A DNA stretch of 64,000 nt from Haloarcula sebkhae (lineage in GTDB: Archaea; Halobacteriota; Halobacteria; Halobacteriales; Haloarculaceae): assembly GCF_014647415.1 (NCBI RefSeq), contig NZ_BMPD01000008.1, positions 107,638-171,637 on the forward strand. Reading direction: 5' to 3'. Under the pieces are notes generated by a model. It had not been told where the DNA came from. It made no database searches and saw only the letters and a list, made by a program, of their open reading frames with translations. Position 1 is the first letter of the stretch; each line of letters begins with the position of its first letter. A program made the position numbers and the translations under genes. Shown piece after piece: positions 35,583 through 45,183 of the stretch.

Positions 35583-36895
35583 TGGTCCTCCGTGCTGAGT
35601 ATGTCGTAGATGGCATCCACCACGTCCTCCGGCGAGGAGACGTACGCGACCGCGACGTTGTCGGCGTCCCGGAAGTTGCGTTCGACCTCCTCTGCGTGGG
35701 TGGCGTTGATCGCGTTCCCGCTCGGCTGGGTCTCCACATAGGCGTGGAGGTTCGCCGGGATCTGTTCCATCAGCGGGATGACCTTCTCCTCGGTGTCGTT
35801 CGAGGAGTTCTCGCTGTCACCCGCCGCGAACACGTAGCGGTTCCACTCGCTCCAGGGGTACTCCTCTTCGAGGATTTCCGCTGCGAGTTCGTACGCGCTG
35901 GAGATGCGGGTGCCCCCGCCCGAGCGGATGCCGAAGAACTCGTCGCGCTCGACCTCCCAGGCGTCGGCGTCGTGGGCGATGTAGACGAACTCGGCGTTGT
36001 CGTACTTGCCCGTGAGATACCAGTCAAGCGGCGTAAAGGTCCGCTCGACCAGTTCCCGCTTCTTCTGGCGCATCGACCCGGAGACGTCCCGGATGTTGAC
36101 GACGACGACGTTCTTCTCGCGCTCCTCGACGATTTCGGGGTAGCGGTAGCGCTCGTCCTCGCGCCGGAACGGGATCTGGTCGACGCCCTCTCGGCGGATG
36201 CGCTGGGAGGTTTCGACTTTCTCGACGTTGTCCTCCATCTCTTCGATGGAGTCCCAGACGGCTTTCTCGTCGGCTGGCAGTTCCTCGTAGGCGTCGTCGA
36301 TCCACGCCTTCGAGACGGGCATGTTCTGCTCGCGGGTCCACTCGTAGACGGTGGCCGGCCCCCAGCCGTCGACTTTGAGCGCCTCGCGGACGTAGTCCTC
36401 GTCGAAGTCCATCGCGAGCTTTCGCTTGAGCCCTTTCTTGAACAGCCGCTCAAAGTCAAGCGTCGAGGATGGGCCGGTTCGGGTGATATCCGTGAAATCG
36501 CCCTCCTTCTCCTCGATGACTTTCTTGCCCTTCGGTTCGAGGTCGAGCCCCAGTTGTTCGTCGAGTTCCTCGGCGAACTCCTCGGGGTCCATCTCGTAGT
36601 ATTCGTGCTCGCCGCCCTCCTCGCCGGGTTCGCCGTCTTCGTCACCGTCGTCATCGCCGGGCTGGGGCTGTGGCTGGCCGACGGGGTCGCCCTCTTCGGC
36701 GCCCTCGCCCTGGCCGACGCCACCCTGGTCGCGCTGGTCGTACTCGAACTCCGGCAGGTCGACGATCTTGATCGGAATACGAACCGAATCGCCCCGGGAT
36801 TGGCCCAGATCGCCGTACTGGATGAACTCGGCGAGGTCCTGGCGGCGCTCCTCGCCCACGTCACGGTACCGTTCGAGGTCGTCTTTTAGTCCCAT
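35579..36895 (-). CDS. YeaH/YhbH family (DUF444) VWA-like protein
   Basis: A 438-residue protein with a Glu/Asp/Gly-rich low-complexity stretch around residues 75-105. Its C-terminal von Willebrand A-like domain contains the MIDAS-type [28 protein letters not shown] and [18 protein letters not shown]. The DUF444 family is always linked with PrkA kinase and SpoVR and is thought to scaffold or respond to that kinase. Its start overlaps the prkA2 3' end by 10 bases. Confidence 0.93.
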   Translation of the reverse strand: MGLKDDLERYRDVGEERRQDLAEFIQYGDLGQSRGDSVRIPIKIVDLPEFEYDQRDQGGVGQGEGAEEGDPVGQPQPQPGDDDGDEDGEPGEEGGEHEYYEMDPEEFAEELDEQLGLDLEPKGKKVIEEKEGDFTDITRTGPSSTLDFERLFKKGLKRKLAMDFDEDYVREALKVDGWGPATVYEWTREQNMPVSKAWIDDAYEELPADEKAVWDSIEEMEDNVEKVETSQRIRREGVDQIPFRREDERYRYPEIVEEREKNVVVVNIRDVSGSMRQKKRELVERTFTPLDWYLTGKYDNAEFVYIAHDADAWEVERDEFFGIRSGGGTRISSAYELAAEILEEEYPWSEWNRYVFAAGDSENSSNDTEEKVIPLMEQIPANLHAYVETQPSGNAINATHAEEVERNFRDADNVAVAYVSSPEDVVDAIYDILSTEDQ

Positions 36896-39168
36896 CTATA
36901 ACTCACCTGACTCATGACGTGTCGGCTCGTCAACTCGGCCGACGCCTCGGTGTAGTCGAACATCTCGACCATGTTGTCCAGCGTCTTCTCCTTGAGCCGA
37001 GCCGTTTCAGTCCCGGACGGCGGGTTGTCCCACTGGCCGGGTTCGAAGTCCTCGTAGGTCCGCTGGATGTCGTCCCAGTCGTAGCTCCCGAGGACGGTGT
37101 TGATGACCGGGATCTCCTTCGGGTTCACGTCGCCGACACGGAACTCCTCGTCGCGGCGCTGCCACGCGTGGCGGTTCAGCGCCGTGATGATCTTCTCGGT
37201 GCGGAACTGTTCGACGGCGTGATCGGGCTCGTTGCCGTCGTAGTTCTTCTCGTCGAAGCGACCCAGGTGCTCGATCTCGAACACCTTCATCTTCAGCGGG
37301 TCCGGGTCGACGAGTTCGCCCCGTTCGTTCTCGATCTGGTCGTCCGATTCCCAGGCGTAGACGTGCTCGATGTACTCCTCGACGGTCGCCTCGTCGACGC
37401 GCTTGTCACGCATCATCGCGTCGAGCACGTCCTGTTCCTGCTGGCCGAAGATGTAGTTCTTGACAGTCACGACGCGTTCCTCGTACTCCGTGGCCTCACC
37501 GGTCGAGAATACAGGCGCGTCCGAAAGCCCTTCAGCGACGGCGTTGAGCACGTCTCGGGGCATCAGCACGTGTTCGACCGGGAGGTCGGGGTGGTGCCGG
37601 TCCTGTGGCTCGTGCAGCAGGTCGGCGATGATGTCGCGGACGTAGGTGACTGGGATACCGTGGTCGCCGTCTTCGGCGGTGGTCTCCAGGTCGTAGTCCT
37701 CGATGTCGACGCGCTCGTCGCCTTCCATCAGGTAGCCCCGGTCGAACAGGAGCGCCTTGTCGACGAGGTCCAGCCCCGTCGGGATTTCGGCGCTGTCGAG
37801 CCGCGAGACGACGGCATACAGGGCCGCGGACTCGACGGTGTGTGGGGCCAGTTCCTTCTCGGTGGCCGTCTCGACCTGATCCCGGACCGAGATGGTCAGT
37901 GGCTCCTGAATCCACGTCTCCAGTTCGTCCCACGTCTCGGGGTCCCAGACCGCGGTTTCGTTCGTCAGCTCCCGTCGCAGGAGCTGGGCTTCGAGTGAGA
38001 GGTTCGTCAGGTACGTGAATTCGTGTTTGTCGAGCCGGCGCTTCAGCGCCTTCAGCGGGTCTTGGCCCTCGCGGTCGGCATGCTTGTTGAGCTGCGCTTC
38101 CAGATCCGGGTTCGAGATGATGACGAGCTGGGTGTCCACGTCCATCCCGATGCCCTTGTCGAGCTTGACGTGAGATTCGTCGGGGACGTTCAGCAGCTTC
38201 TGGAGCAGGTCGGCGTGCTGGGCAGCGTCCTCGACGACGGTCAGCAGGCCGTTGCCCTGCGAGAGGACGCCGTCGTAGCTGAACGCCTGTGGGTTCTTCC
38301 GGCCTCGCGAATCGAGTTCGCGGAGCATCCCGTGCATCCACGAACCGACGAGCCGTTCCTTGGGCGTCCCTTCGTCCTCGGAGTGGAGGATGCCGATGCC
38401 ACGGCCCACGTCCACGACGAAGTTCTTCACCCGGAGATGCGAGGGCTGGGTGACCGCCGAGAACAGGTCCGTCTCGCCCTGCCGGCGGTACTGTTCTTCG
38501 AGGAAGTCGTAGGCCTCGCGGGAGAACGGGTCGAGTTGTCCGTCGACACGGATCGGGATGTGGTCGTCGAGGCGTTCGTTAACCTCGGCGAGCAGGTCCG
38601 CGCGAACGTCCTCGGGGAACACCGTCAGCGGGTGGGCCTGGACGGGACTCTCGTACCAGTCGTCCTCGTCTTCGATGGCCGCGTTCCCGTAGGTCATGCT
38701 GGTGGCGTTGCCGCCCGCGCCAGCGACGTTCCACTCGACGGTGTAGCGCCGGCCTTCGGGCGTCTTCGAGTACTCCCGCAGGCCGTTGATGAGACAGCGC
38801 TTCAGCTCCGACTTGCCCGTGGCTGTCGGCCCTTCGAGCCAGATGATCTTCTCGTCTTTGCCGCGGCCGGCCGCGATGGACCGCAGGTCGTCGACGAAGG
38901 CGTTCAGCACCTCGGTGTTGCCGAGGATGGCGTGTTCGCCGTCGTTGTACGGGTCGTCGAAGAAGCGGTAGCGCTCCTTCTCCTCGCCCTCCTCGATGAC
39001 CATCCGCGTCCCAGCGTCCTCGATGGCATCGAGCAGGTACTTCGAGGCGTGTGCCGCGACCTGTGGTGTTTCGAGGACGGCGTCGACGTACTCCGCGAGG
39101 CTCATCGGGGCCTCGTAGGCGGCGTCGAGAGACTCGTCCGCGCGATCGATGTACTCCTCGCCAGTCAT
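36886..39168 (-). CDS. PrkA-type serine protein kinase, second paralogue
   Basis: A 760-residue AAA-plus-like PrkA protein. Recognisable parts: [25 protein letters not shown] (Walker A, near residue 105), [33 protein letters not shown] analog, [32 protein letters not shown], and the C-terminal kinase-like region with [14 protein letters not shown]. The PrkA family combines an AAA ATPase with a C-terminal domain related to protein kinases; bacterial members respond to stress and may be proteases or kinases. The ATG at 39168 overlaps the upstream prkA1 stop by one base. Shares only family-level similarity with prkA1, so it is an old paralogue. Confidence 0.88.
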   Translation of the reverse strand: MTGEEYIDRADESLDAAYEAPMSLAEYVDAVLETPQVAAHASKYLLDAIEDAGTRMVIEEGEEKERYRFFDDPYNDGEHAILGNTEVLNAFVDDLRSIAAGRGKDEKIIWLEGPTATGKSELKRCLINGLREYSKTPEGRRYTVEWNVAGAGGNATSMTYGNAAIEDEDDWYESPVQAHPLTVFPEDVRADLLAEVNERLDDHIPIRVDGQLDPFSREAYDFLEEQYRRQGETDLFSAVTQPSHLRVKNFVVDVGRGIGILHSEDEGTPKERLVGSWMHGMLRELDSRGRKNPQAFSYDGVLSQGNGLLTVVEDAAQHADLLQKLLNVPDESHVKLDKGIGMDVDTQLVIISNPDLEAQLNKHADREGQDPLKALKRRLDKHEFTYLTNLSLEAQLLRRELTNETAVWDPETWDELETWIQEPLTISVRDQVETATEKELAPHTVESAALYAVVSRLDSAEIPTGLDLVDKALLFDRGYLMEGDERVDIEDYDLETTAEDGDHGIPVTYVRDIIADLLHEPQDRHHPDLPVEHVLMPRDVLNAVAEGLSDAPVFSTGEATEYEERVVTVKNYIFGQQEQDVLDAMMRDKRVDEATVEEYIEHVYAWESDDQIENERGELVDPDPLKMKVFEIEHLGRFDEKNYDGNEPDHAVEQFRTEKIITALNRHAWQRRDEEFRVGDVNPKEIPVINTVLGSYDWDDIQRTYEDFEPGQWDNPPSGTETARLKEKTLDNMVEMFDYTEASAELTSRHVMSQVSYRWD

Positions 39169-41240
39169 TACTCTTCCATCTCGCTTTTGGCGACCTCCGC
39201 ACCGGCGAATTCGAGGACTTCCTTGGCACCCTCCTCGGAGTAGCCCTGCTCGATGAGGGCGTCGATCCACTGGTTGCGCTCCTCGTCGTCCATCTCCGAA
39301 CTGGAGACCAGCGCGGAGAAGTTGATATTGTGTTTCTTGTCTTCCCAGAGTTTGCGTTCGAGGGCGCGGCGCAGGCGGTCGTTGTCCTGTGGGTTGAACG
39401 TATCACCCTCGCGGGCGCGCCGGGACACCCAGTTCGACACTTCCTGCCGGAAGTCGTCCTTGCGGTCCTCGGGGAGGTTCAGTTTCTCCTCGACGGAGCG
39501 CAGGAACTGCTCGTCGGGCTCTTGCTCGCGGCCGGTGAGTTCGTCCTCGACGGTCGCGTCGTCGATGTAGGCCATGACGTGGTCCATGTACTTCTCGCCC
39601 TGGCGCTGGATCTCGTCCATGTCGTAGGCCAGCGCGTGGCGCACGTCCTCGATGGCCCGCTCCTTGTACTCCTCCCGGACGAGTTCGAGGAAGCGGTAGT
39701 ACTTGCTGAACGACTCCTCGTCGATGGAGCCGTGATTCTCGAGGTTGCCTTCGAGGTGGTTGAACGTCGTCAGCGGCGAGAGGAAGTCGCGGCTGCGGTG
39801 CATCGAGTCCATGATGGCTTCGGCGATCTCGTCGCCGATGAACCGCGGGGAGACGCCGTCCATCCCCTCGCCGATGTCGGCCATCTTCTCGGCCTCCTCA
39901 CGGAGCTTCTTCACGTCGACGTCGTCGGCCTCGTCGATCTCGCCGTTGTAGGCTTTCGCCTTCTGCACGAGGTCGATGGACTCGTTGTCCGGTTCCTCAA
40001 TGCGAGTGAGGACGCCGAACAGCCCCGCCATCTCCAGGGTGTGGGGCTCGACCTGGATGTCCGGCAGGTCGGCGTTGCGAAGCATCTTCTGGTAGATCTG
40101 GGCTTCGGCCTCGTACTGGAGGACGTACGGGAAGTCGATGCGCTTGGTCCGGTCGTTGAACGCCTCCATCTTCTCGTCGCCCTTCTTATCCCGGTACTCG
40201 GGCATGTTCGTCCGGCCGACGATGACCTGATCGATGTCGATACGGGGGTTGTTCTTGGGTTTGATTGTCTGTTCTTGACTGGCATGGAGGAAGTCATAGA
40301 GGAACTCCCGCTGGAGCTTCAGCAGCTCCTCGCCAGAGAAGATACCGCGGTTGGCGTTACAGAACGCTCCGGAGTAATCGAACGCTCGCGGGTCACTCTC
40401 GCCGTAGATGGCGATCTTCGAGTAGTTGACGTCGCCCGTGAGCTCCGTCTCGTCCTGATTTTTCTTGTCCTTGGGCTCGAAGGTCTCGATACCGCGTCGC
40501 TGGTTCTCGTCGGCGACGAAGCGGACGATCTCGACGTGGTTTTCGAGGACGGACTGGAGGTCGTCGTCGTATTCCGCCAGTAGGCGGTCCATGTAGAACT
40601 CCGAGGCCGGGTCGAGCGACTGCTCGTTCCGGATGGTGTAGGGAGCATCGAGCGCCGCGTTGATGTCCTCAATGACCTTGTCTCGCTGTGCCTGCGGCAG
40701 GAGCACGAGCGGGTCCTGGTTCATCGGCGACCGGACCACGTCGTCGGCGGGGTCCTGATCGTGGATGACGTCACAGAGATTTGTCCAGCGGAACGTGTAC
40801 ATCCGGCCCTCGTCCCGGCTGGTGTAGTCCTCGAAGTAGCGCCGGACCTGCCGGTCGAAGTCGGACTTACCGGAGCCGACCGGTCCCAGAAGGAGCTTGA
40901 TCCGCTTCTCGGGACCGAGTCCGCGAGCGCCGGATTTGACCTTGTTGACGAACTCGTGGATCGCCTCGTGGATGACCCGCCCGTAGAAGGTGTTCTCGCC
41001 GTCGTTCAGCGGGTCCTCGCTCGCCAGCTCGTATTCGACCACACCGGCTTCCTCGTCGTAGGTCTTGCCGTAGTAGTCGAACATATCGGCCACGCGCTGG
41101 TGGGCGTTGCGGGCGATCTTCGGTTCGTCGTACAACTGTTGCAGATACCAGTCGAACGTGTTCGTCTTCCGGAGGTCCGCCGGTATCGTGTCACGGTACT
41201 CCTTGCTCAGCGCTTCGAGTGTCTCTTTGTTCTTGCTCAT
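39168..41240 (-). CDS. PrkA-type serine protein kinase, first paralogue
   Basis: A 690-residue PrkA protein. Blocks: LLGPVGSGKSDFDRQVRRYFEDYTSRDEGRMYTFRW (Walker A, near residue 125), ESDPRAFDYSGAFCNANRGIFSGEELLKLQREFLYDFLHASQEQTIKPKNNPRIDIDQVIVGRTNMPEYRDKKGDEKMEAFNDRTKRIDFPYVL (the PrkA AAA core), and a helical C-terminus. It is closer to canonical PrkA than the downstream paralogue. First gene of prkA1-prkA2-yeaH-spoVR, all overlapping end to start. The operon has a long upstream gap with TATA-like sequences on its strand near 41510 and 41628, so its 5' leader may be long. Confidence 0.93.
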   Translation of the reverse strand: MSKNKETLEALSKEYRDTIPADLRKTNTFDWYLQQLYDEPKIARNAHQRVADMFDYYGKTYDEEAGVVEYELASEDPLNDGENTFYGRVIHEAIHEFVNKVKSGARGLGPEKRIKLLLGPVGSGKSDFDRQVRRYFEDYTSRDEGRMYTFRWTNLCDVIHDQDPADDVVRSPMNQDPLVLLPQAQRDKVIEDINAALDAPYTIRNEQSLDPASEFYMDRLLAEYDDDLQSVLENHVEIVRFVADENQRRGIETFEPKDKKNQDETELTGDVNYSKIAIYGESDPRAFDYSGAFCNANRGIFSGEELLKLQREFLYDFLHASQEQTIKPKNNPRIDIDQVIVGRTNMPEYRDKKGDEKMEAFNDRTKRIDFPYVLQYEAEAQIYQKMLRNADLPDIQVEPHTLEMAGLFGVLTRIEEPDNESIDLVQKAKAYNGEIDEADDVDVKKLREEAEKMADIGEGMDGVSPRFIGDEIAEAIMDSMHRSRDFLSPLTTFNHLEGNLENHGSIDEESFSKYYRFLELVREEYKERAIEDVRHALAYDMDEIQRQGEKYMDHVMAYIDDATVEDELTGREQEPDEQFLRSVEEKLNLPEDRKDDFRQEVSNWVSRRAREGDTFNPQDNDRLRRALERKLWEDKKHNINFSALVSSSEMDDEERNQWIDALIEQGYSEEGAKEVLEFAGAEVAKSEMEE

Positions 41241-41851
41241 GCTATCTCAGTAGTTCGTCGTGGCTGCAGGCGACCACCGACTGTTGCAGGATGACCCCGG
41301 GGCTGTGTGTCTACTCGGTGTCGATGCTGTCCGCCGCAGATGTGGCCGCATACGGCCGCTGAAGCACCCTTCGCTGCAGGGTGGCGCGTGTACCCTTCCA
41401 TGGCTGACCTGCCGGGCGGAACACGGGGACTGTTCCGACCTGGCGTGGTAACGGGAGACAGTGCCGAACTGTTTCCGATACTATTTACTGTACGAGTTCT
41501 GTTCATATAAGAACTTTGCCCTACTGTGGGCATACCGCCGATAAATCCCGGTGTTCTGGTCAGCCGAATGCGGGGATGGCGGGCCACAACTATGTTAACA
41601 TATCTCATTAGTTTTTGATTGGTTTATATACTGTGTCGGTTGTCAACTGTTCTCTTCGGTGTGTCGGCCAGTGTTTAGCGCTGGATTGATGTGAATCTGT
41701 TGCCGCATTGATTGGCGGTTGAGAACGGGACACACGGAATGGCGACCCAATGTACCGGCGTTGCCATCACGCAACCGAGTGTCGGTCTCTGGAGTTGGCG
41801 GACGCTGGGACGGACCAGCGGATTCTTGCCGGTCCACGCCAATTCAGTGGT
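41241..41851. other. Control region upstream of the prkA operon and the DUF5820 gene
   Basis: About 600 bases with no believable gene. On the minus strand, TATA-like ATATAAACC (near 41623-41632) and TTATATG (near 41508-41514) could drive the prkA operon, implying a leader of some 240-360 nt. A 123-codon minus-strand frame (41608-41237) overlaps the prkA1 start as ATGA, but its His/Arg-rich composition is unlike halophilic proteins. On the plus strand, nothing clear besides a weak promoter for the DUF5820 gene. Confidence 0.5.
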
Positions 41852-42229
41852 ATGGACCTGTCGGGCCTCCCCGAAGACTGGACGGTGTGGAACGAGACCG
41901 ACGAGAAGCTCATCCTCGCGTACCGACCGGACATCTTCGACTCGGAGCAGTTTCCAGCGCCGTGTCTCCCGACCATCTATCTCACGCGCGGGAAACGGAC
42001 CCGCCGCCCCGGCGCTGACCGGACCGGTGAGCGCTGGTATGTCTCCTTCTATCTGGAACCCGAAGTCGAGCGCGACGCCGATTCCTACGAGGGCCGCGAC
42101 GCTGCCGTCGAGGGCGCTGTGGAACTCGCGACTCGCTTCGCCGACGGCGAACTGGACTACCGCTCGCTGTACCAGGTGCCCCGCGAGACGTATCTGGACA
42201 AACTGGACGACCTGACCGGTCGGACATGA
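41852..42229 (+). CDS. DUF5820 family protein
   Basis: A 125-residue acidic soluble protein: DWTVWNETDEKLILAYRPDIFD, PAPCLPTIYLTRGKRTRRPGADRTG, WYVSFYLEPEVERDADSYEGRDAAVEGAVELATRFADGELDY. I recognise the pattern as the haloarchaeal DUF5820 family of unknown function. I chose the ATG at 41852 because the extension upstream is His/Cys/Arg-rich and not halophilic. It is followed 32 bases later by the UPF0179 gene. Confidence 0.75.
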   Translation: MDLSGLPEDWTVWNETDEKLILAYRPDIFDSEQFPAPCLPTIYLTRGKRTRRPGADRTGERWYVSFYLEPEVERDADSYEGRDAAVEGAVELATRFADGELDYRSLYQVPRETYLDKLDDLTGRT

Positions 42230-42261
42230 CGCTTTACCGTGGCGACGTTCTATAGTCCGGT

Positions 42262-42714
42262 ATGACCACTGTCACGCTCGTCGGGACGCGCCTCGCCGAG
42301 GCCGGCGCGGAGTTCGTCTACCGCGGCGAAGCCAGCGGCTGTGCTGACTGTCCCTACCGCGACCAATGCCTCAATCTGACGACCGGGAACCGCTACCGGA
42401 TCACCAACGTCCGACAGAGCGGCCAAACGCTAGACTGTGCTATGCACGACACCGGCGTTCGGGCTGTCGAGGTCGAGCCTGCACCGATTCAGGCCAACGT
42501 CCCCTCGAAGGGTGCGTACGCTGGGAGTAAGGCGTCGCTGCCGGGCCCCTGTCCACACACCGAATGTCCCAGCCATCCCTACTGTGAGCCCGCTGGCGCT
42601 GAATTTGATGAGGAATATCGTATATCTGAGATTACTGGTGATCCGCCGCATGACTACTGTATGCTAGATCGGGATCTGACGTTGGTGGAGTTGGAAGCGC
42701 CGGAAGATGGCTGA
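42262..42714 (+). CDS. UPF0179 family cysteine-rich protein
   Basis: A 150-residue archaeal UPF0179 protein. Conserved VTLVGTRLAEAGAEFVYRGEASGCADCPYRDQCLNL at the start, with CADCPYRDQC and later CPHTECPSHPYCEP forming metal- or cluster-binding cysteine sets (eight or more Cys). A role as an iron-sulfur or zinc protein is plausible. The 3' third is visibly more AT-rich than the rest, as the boundary of the AT-rich island begins here. Confidence 0.88.
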   Translation: MTTVTLVGTRLAEAGAEFVYRGEASGCADCPYRDQCLNLTTGNRYRITNVRQSGQTLDCAMHDTGVRAVEVEPAPIQANVPSKGAYAGSKASLPGPCPHTECPSHPYCEPAGAEFDEEYRISEITGDPPHDYCMLDRDLTLVELEAPEDG

Positions 42715-42906
42715 AGGAATTCCCCGGTACGTCGTGTGTGTTTTTTCCACATCTGGCAACGAAACGGATCTCTCGGGGCTATTCAGACATTCTTGATTTC
42801 TTCGATGATGAGATAGAGAGCACTATGGAGCGCCATCTCAAAAAGCGACAGCTGAATTCACAATAACGCTGGATATATGAAATATGGTAGATTGGTGGGG
42901 TTGTCC

Positions 42907-44070
42907 CTATGAAACAATCCGATTGTAGAGATCTGCATACTCTTTGCCAACCCTTTCGGGAGTGTACTTCTCTACTTCACGTTTTCCAGATTTAGCCATT
43001 GATTCTCTCATTTTTTCATCGCTTAACACTTCCTGAAGCGTTTCTGCTAATGCCTGTGTATCAAATGGGTCGTAGAATTCGGCTACATCTTTGAGGATGT
43101 GTGATGAACTAGGATTTTCGGAGGCAACGATCGGCGTCCCAGACGCCATCGCTTCTAACCAAGTTCGTGAGAAGGGCTCTGTATATTTTGAGGCATGAAT
43201 GAGCAATCCTGCGTTAGCGTATACTTCCGGTAATTCAGTATAAGAACTATAATTTATACTGACTTGTGTGAGGCTTCTATCGGATAGAATCTTCTCAATT
43301 TTCGGCTTGAGTTCTCCTTTCCCATAGATTCTAAGTTCCCAATTGTTCTTTATTTTTCTTGGAAGTGAATCGAACGCGCGTATCACCTCGACTGGACCCT
43401 TATGATCGTACAGCTGTCCAACGAATAAAATATAAGATTCGCTATTCATCTCTGCAGGTCTGAATCGCTCGTCTAGGATATTTGGTATGACTTCTATTTT
43501 TTTGGGGTCATAACCAGAACGAGTCATTACTTTTTTCATCCCCTCTGTCTGGACTGTGTAGTGGTCAACACGACTAGCTATTGATTTCCCAATACATTCT
43601 ATTGCGCTACGGATTGGCGCCTGAATACCCGTATATCCATTAGTCTGAGAGTGCCGGAAGATAGTCGGTAAGTCATACCGAGGTAGGCCTTCTCGGAGGT
43701 GTTGCTCAGCATCTGGTGATATCCACGTGTGGTTATTCATCGTAGAAACAACTGGGACTGAACTTCTCAGAACCACTCCTGGTAAGTGTCTAACATTATA
43801 AACGTGAAGTAAATCATACTGATCCAGAGACGGTAGATGACGGAATACGCTAATATTTTCTCCGATGGTTTTTGGGCCGGGATAGCGCGATTGGTCCGGT
43901 AGCTTATAAACTCCGTCCTGTAGAGTAGCCGATGTTTCTTGGCCAACAGTAGCGTACACGTCAACATCAATGCCTTCATTACGAAGACTATCGACTATTA
44001 ATTTACTACTGATTCCTGCTCCCCCTGGATTATTTGGAGGATATTCAGACGTTATAAATCCGACCCTCAT
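42907..44070 (-). CDS. Glycosyltransferase family 4
   Basis: A 387-residue GT-B enzyme. N-terminal MRVGFITSEYPPNNPGGAGI is the classic acceptor-domain glycine loop; VIPNILDERFRPAE and ILFVGQLYDHKGPVEVIRAF begin the donor domain. The nucleotide-binding EX7E region is KYTEPFSRTWLEAMASGTPIVAS (first Glu replaced within PFSRTWLEAM, second in LEAM). Predicted to add a sugar to a lipid-linked or surface glycan on the cytoplasmic face. I chose ATG 44070 over one seven codons upstream. Base composition is much richer in A+T than the flanking chromosome, indicating acquired DNA. Confidence 0.9.
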   Translation of the reverse strand: MRVGFITSEYPPNNPGGAGISSKLIVDSLRNEGIDVDVYATVGQETSATLQDGVYKLPDQSRYPGPKTIGENISVFRHLPSLDQYDLLHVYNVRHLPGVVLRSSVPVVSTMNNHTWISPDAEQHLREGLPRYDLPTIFRHSQTNGYTGIQAPIRSAIECIGKSIASRVDHYTVQTEGMKKVMTRSGYDPKKIEVIPNILDERFRPAEMNSESYILFVGQLYDHKGPVEVIRAFDSLPRKIKNNWELRIYGKGELKPKIEKILSDRSLTQVSINYSSYTELPEVYANAGLLIHASKYTEPFSRTWLEAMASGTPIVASENPSSSHILKDVAEFYDPFDTQALAETLQEVLSDEKMRESMAKSGKREVEKYTPERVGKEYADLYNRIVS

Positions 44071-44160
44071 ACCTAAAATAAATATCGCCACCCATTATTA
44101 TCTTGTCATCAAGTGAATTCAGAACAGATCTCCCGAAATGCTACGGATTATCAGCTTGGG

Positions 44161-44955
44161 TTACAGTTTTGTGTCGATCCACCACTCTTCCCAATCCTCA
44201 TTTTGCTTCTGAATTGTCTGGATATGCCGTATCTTGGCATCAACTACTGGGTAGAAAACACCAGACATAGTTGCGAAAAATAACCCTTGCCACCCGTCAA
44301 GAATTGCCTTCTCGTATATATATCGGTACCAAAATGCGGCAATTCCTTTTATGTAATATTTCGGAATTGATGGGGTGTACCCTGCTTTGCATTCATCGAG
44401 TGCATCAGCTGCTGTATATCTTGTCCATTTTTCCAAATACTCGTCTATGTCATCGTAGGCGTAGTGATGGATAGGGTTTCTAAGTTCATCTGATGTAAAC
44501 CCATCTCGCACCTTCCACTCCTCTCCCACCAATGAGTCGTCCCAACTAAGCGCTTGCTTTCGAGCAAGAATTGGCCGCGGCTTGTGGGTGGCATGCATCC
44601 ATTGGCCCCACATACGGTTTTGCTTTTCTGCCCGATATGCGTCGTCTGATGGCTCATCAAGGGTGACTCTGATTTCGTGAGCTAAAGCCTCCTTGACTTC
44701 CTCATCTGCATCGACGAAGAGTACCCATTCATTTGACGCCTTCTCGGCAGCAGTCCGAAACATATCTGCAAATCCCTTGAATTCGTAATCGTAGATAACC
44801 GCCTCATGATATTCGTTGACAATTTCTCTCGTTCCATCGGTTGACTGACTATCTAATACAACTATTTCATCAGCTAATGAATTAATGCTGTCAAGTGCCC
44901 TCTTTATTGTGTCCGAATTATTATACGTGGCAATACAGACAGAGAGTGAGCGCAT
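44161..44955 (-). CDS. Glycosyltransferase family 2 (WaaE/KdtX-like)
   Basis: A 264-residue GT-A enzyme: LSVCIATYNNSDTIKRALDSI, EIVVLDSQSTDGTREIV, and the DxD-like metal motif in VLFVDADEEV. The C-terminal half (YTAADALDECKAGY, then DGWQGLFFATMSGVFYPV) matches the WaaE/KdtX subgroup, which transfers glucose to lipopolysaccharide core in bacteria. In an archaeon it should act on a surface or lipid-linked glycan. AT-rich composition as in the neighbours. Confidence 0.9.
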   Translation of the reverse strand: MRSLSVCIATYNNSDTIKRALDSINSLADEIVVLDSQSTDGTREIVNEYHEAVIYDYEFKGFADMFRTAAEKASNEWVLFVDADEEVKEALAHEIRVTLDEPSDDAYRAEKQNRMWGQWMHATHKPRPILARKQALSWDDSLVGEEWKVRDGFTSDELRNPIHHYAYDDIDEYLEKWTRYTAADALDECKAGYTPSIPKYYIKGIAAFWYRYIYEKAILDGWQGLFFATMSGVFYPVVDAKIRHIQTIQKQNEDWEEWWIDTKL

Positions 44956-45183
44956 GTACAGTATGTTACCAGATTATACCTAAATATATGATGGTTTTAA
45001 AACATTCCACGGTTTCATACACATCTATGATTAAAATACTTCAGTACTATTCTGACGAAGCTATATAAAAGAAGTACGTAGTGGCTTGTATATTAAGCCG
45101 ACCACTGCTAGTTTCTTAGAGTAAGGGTTTTATCACTGACAATCTAATTGAAGGAATATCCAGTAAGAGTGGGATTCTGAATT

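Noticed and set aside
41237..41608. 123-codon minus-strand frame ending as ATGA on the prkA1 start, with a TATA-like box before its ATG
   Set aside because: The product is rich in His, Arg, Gly and Pro with few acidic residues, unlike every other protein here; the overlap may be chance. Kept only as a possible leader.
42725..42866. Plus-strand stretch reading DILDFFDDEIESTMERHLKK before the first glycosyltransferase
   Set aside because: Protein-like tail but with no start or recognised family; the evidence is weaker than for the remnants listed.
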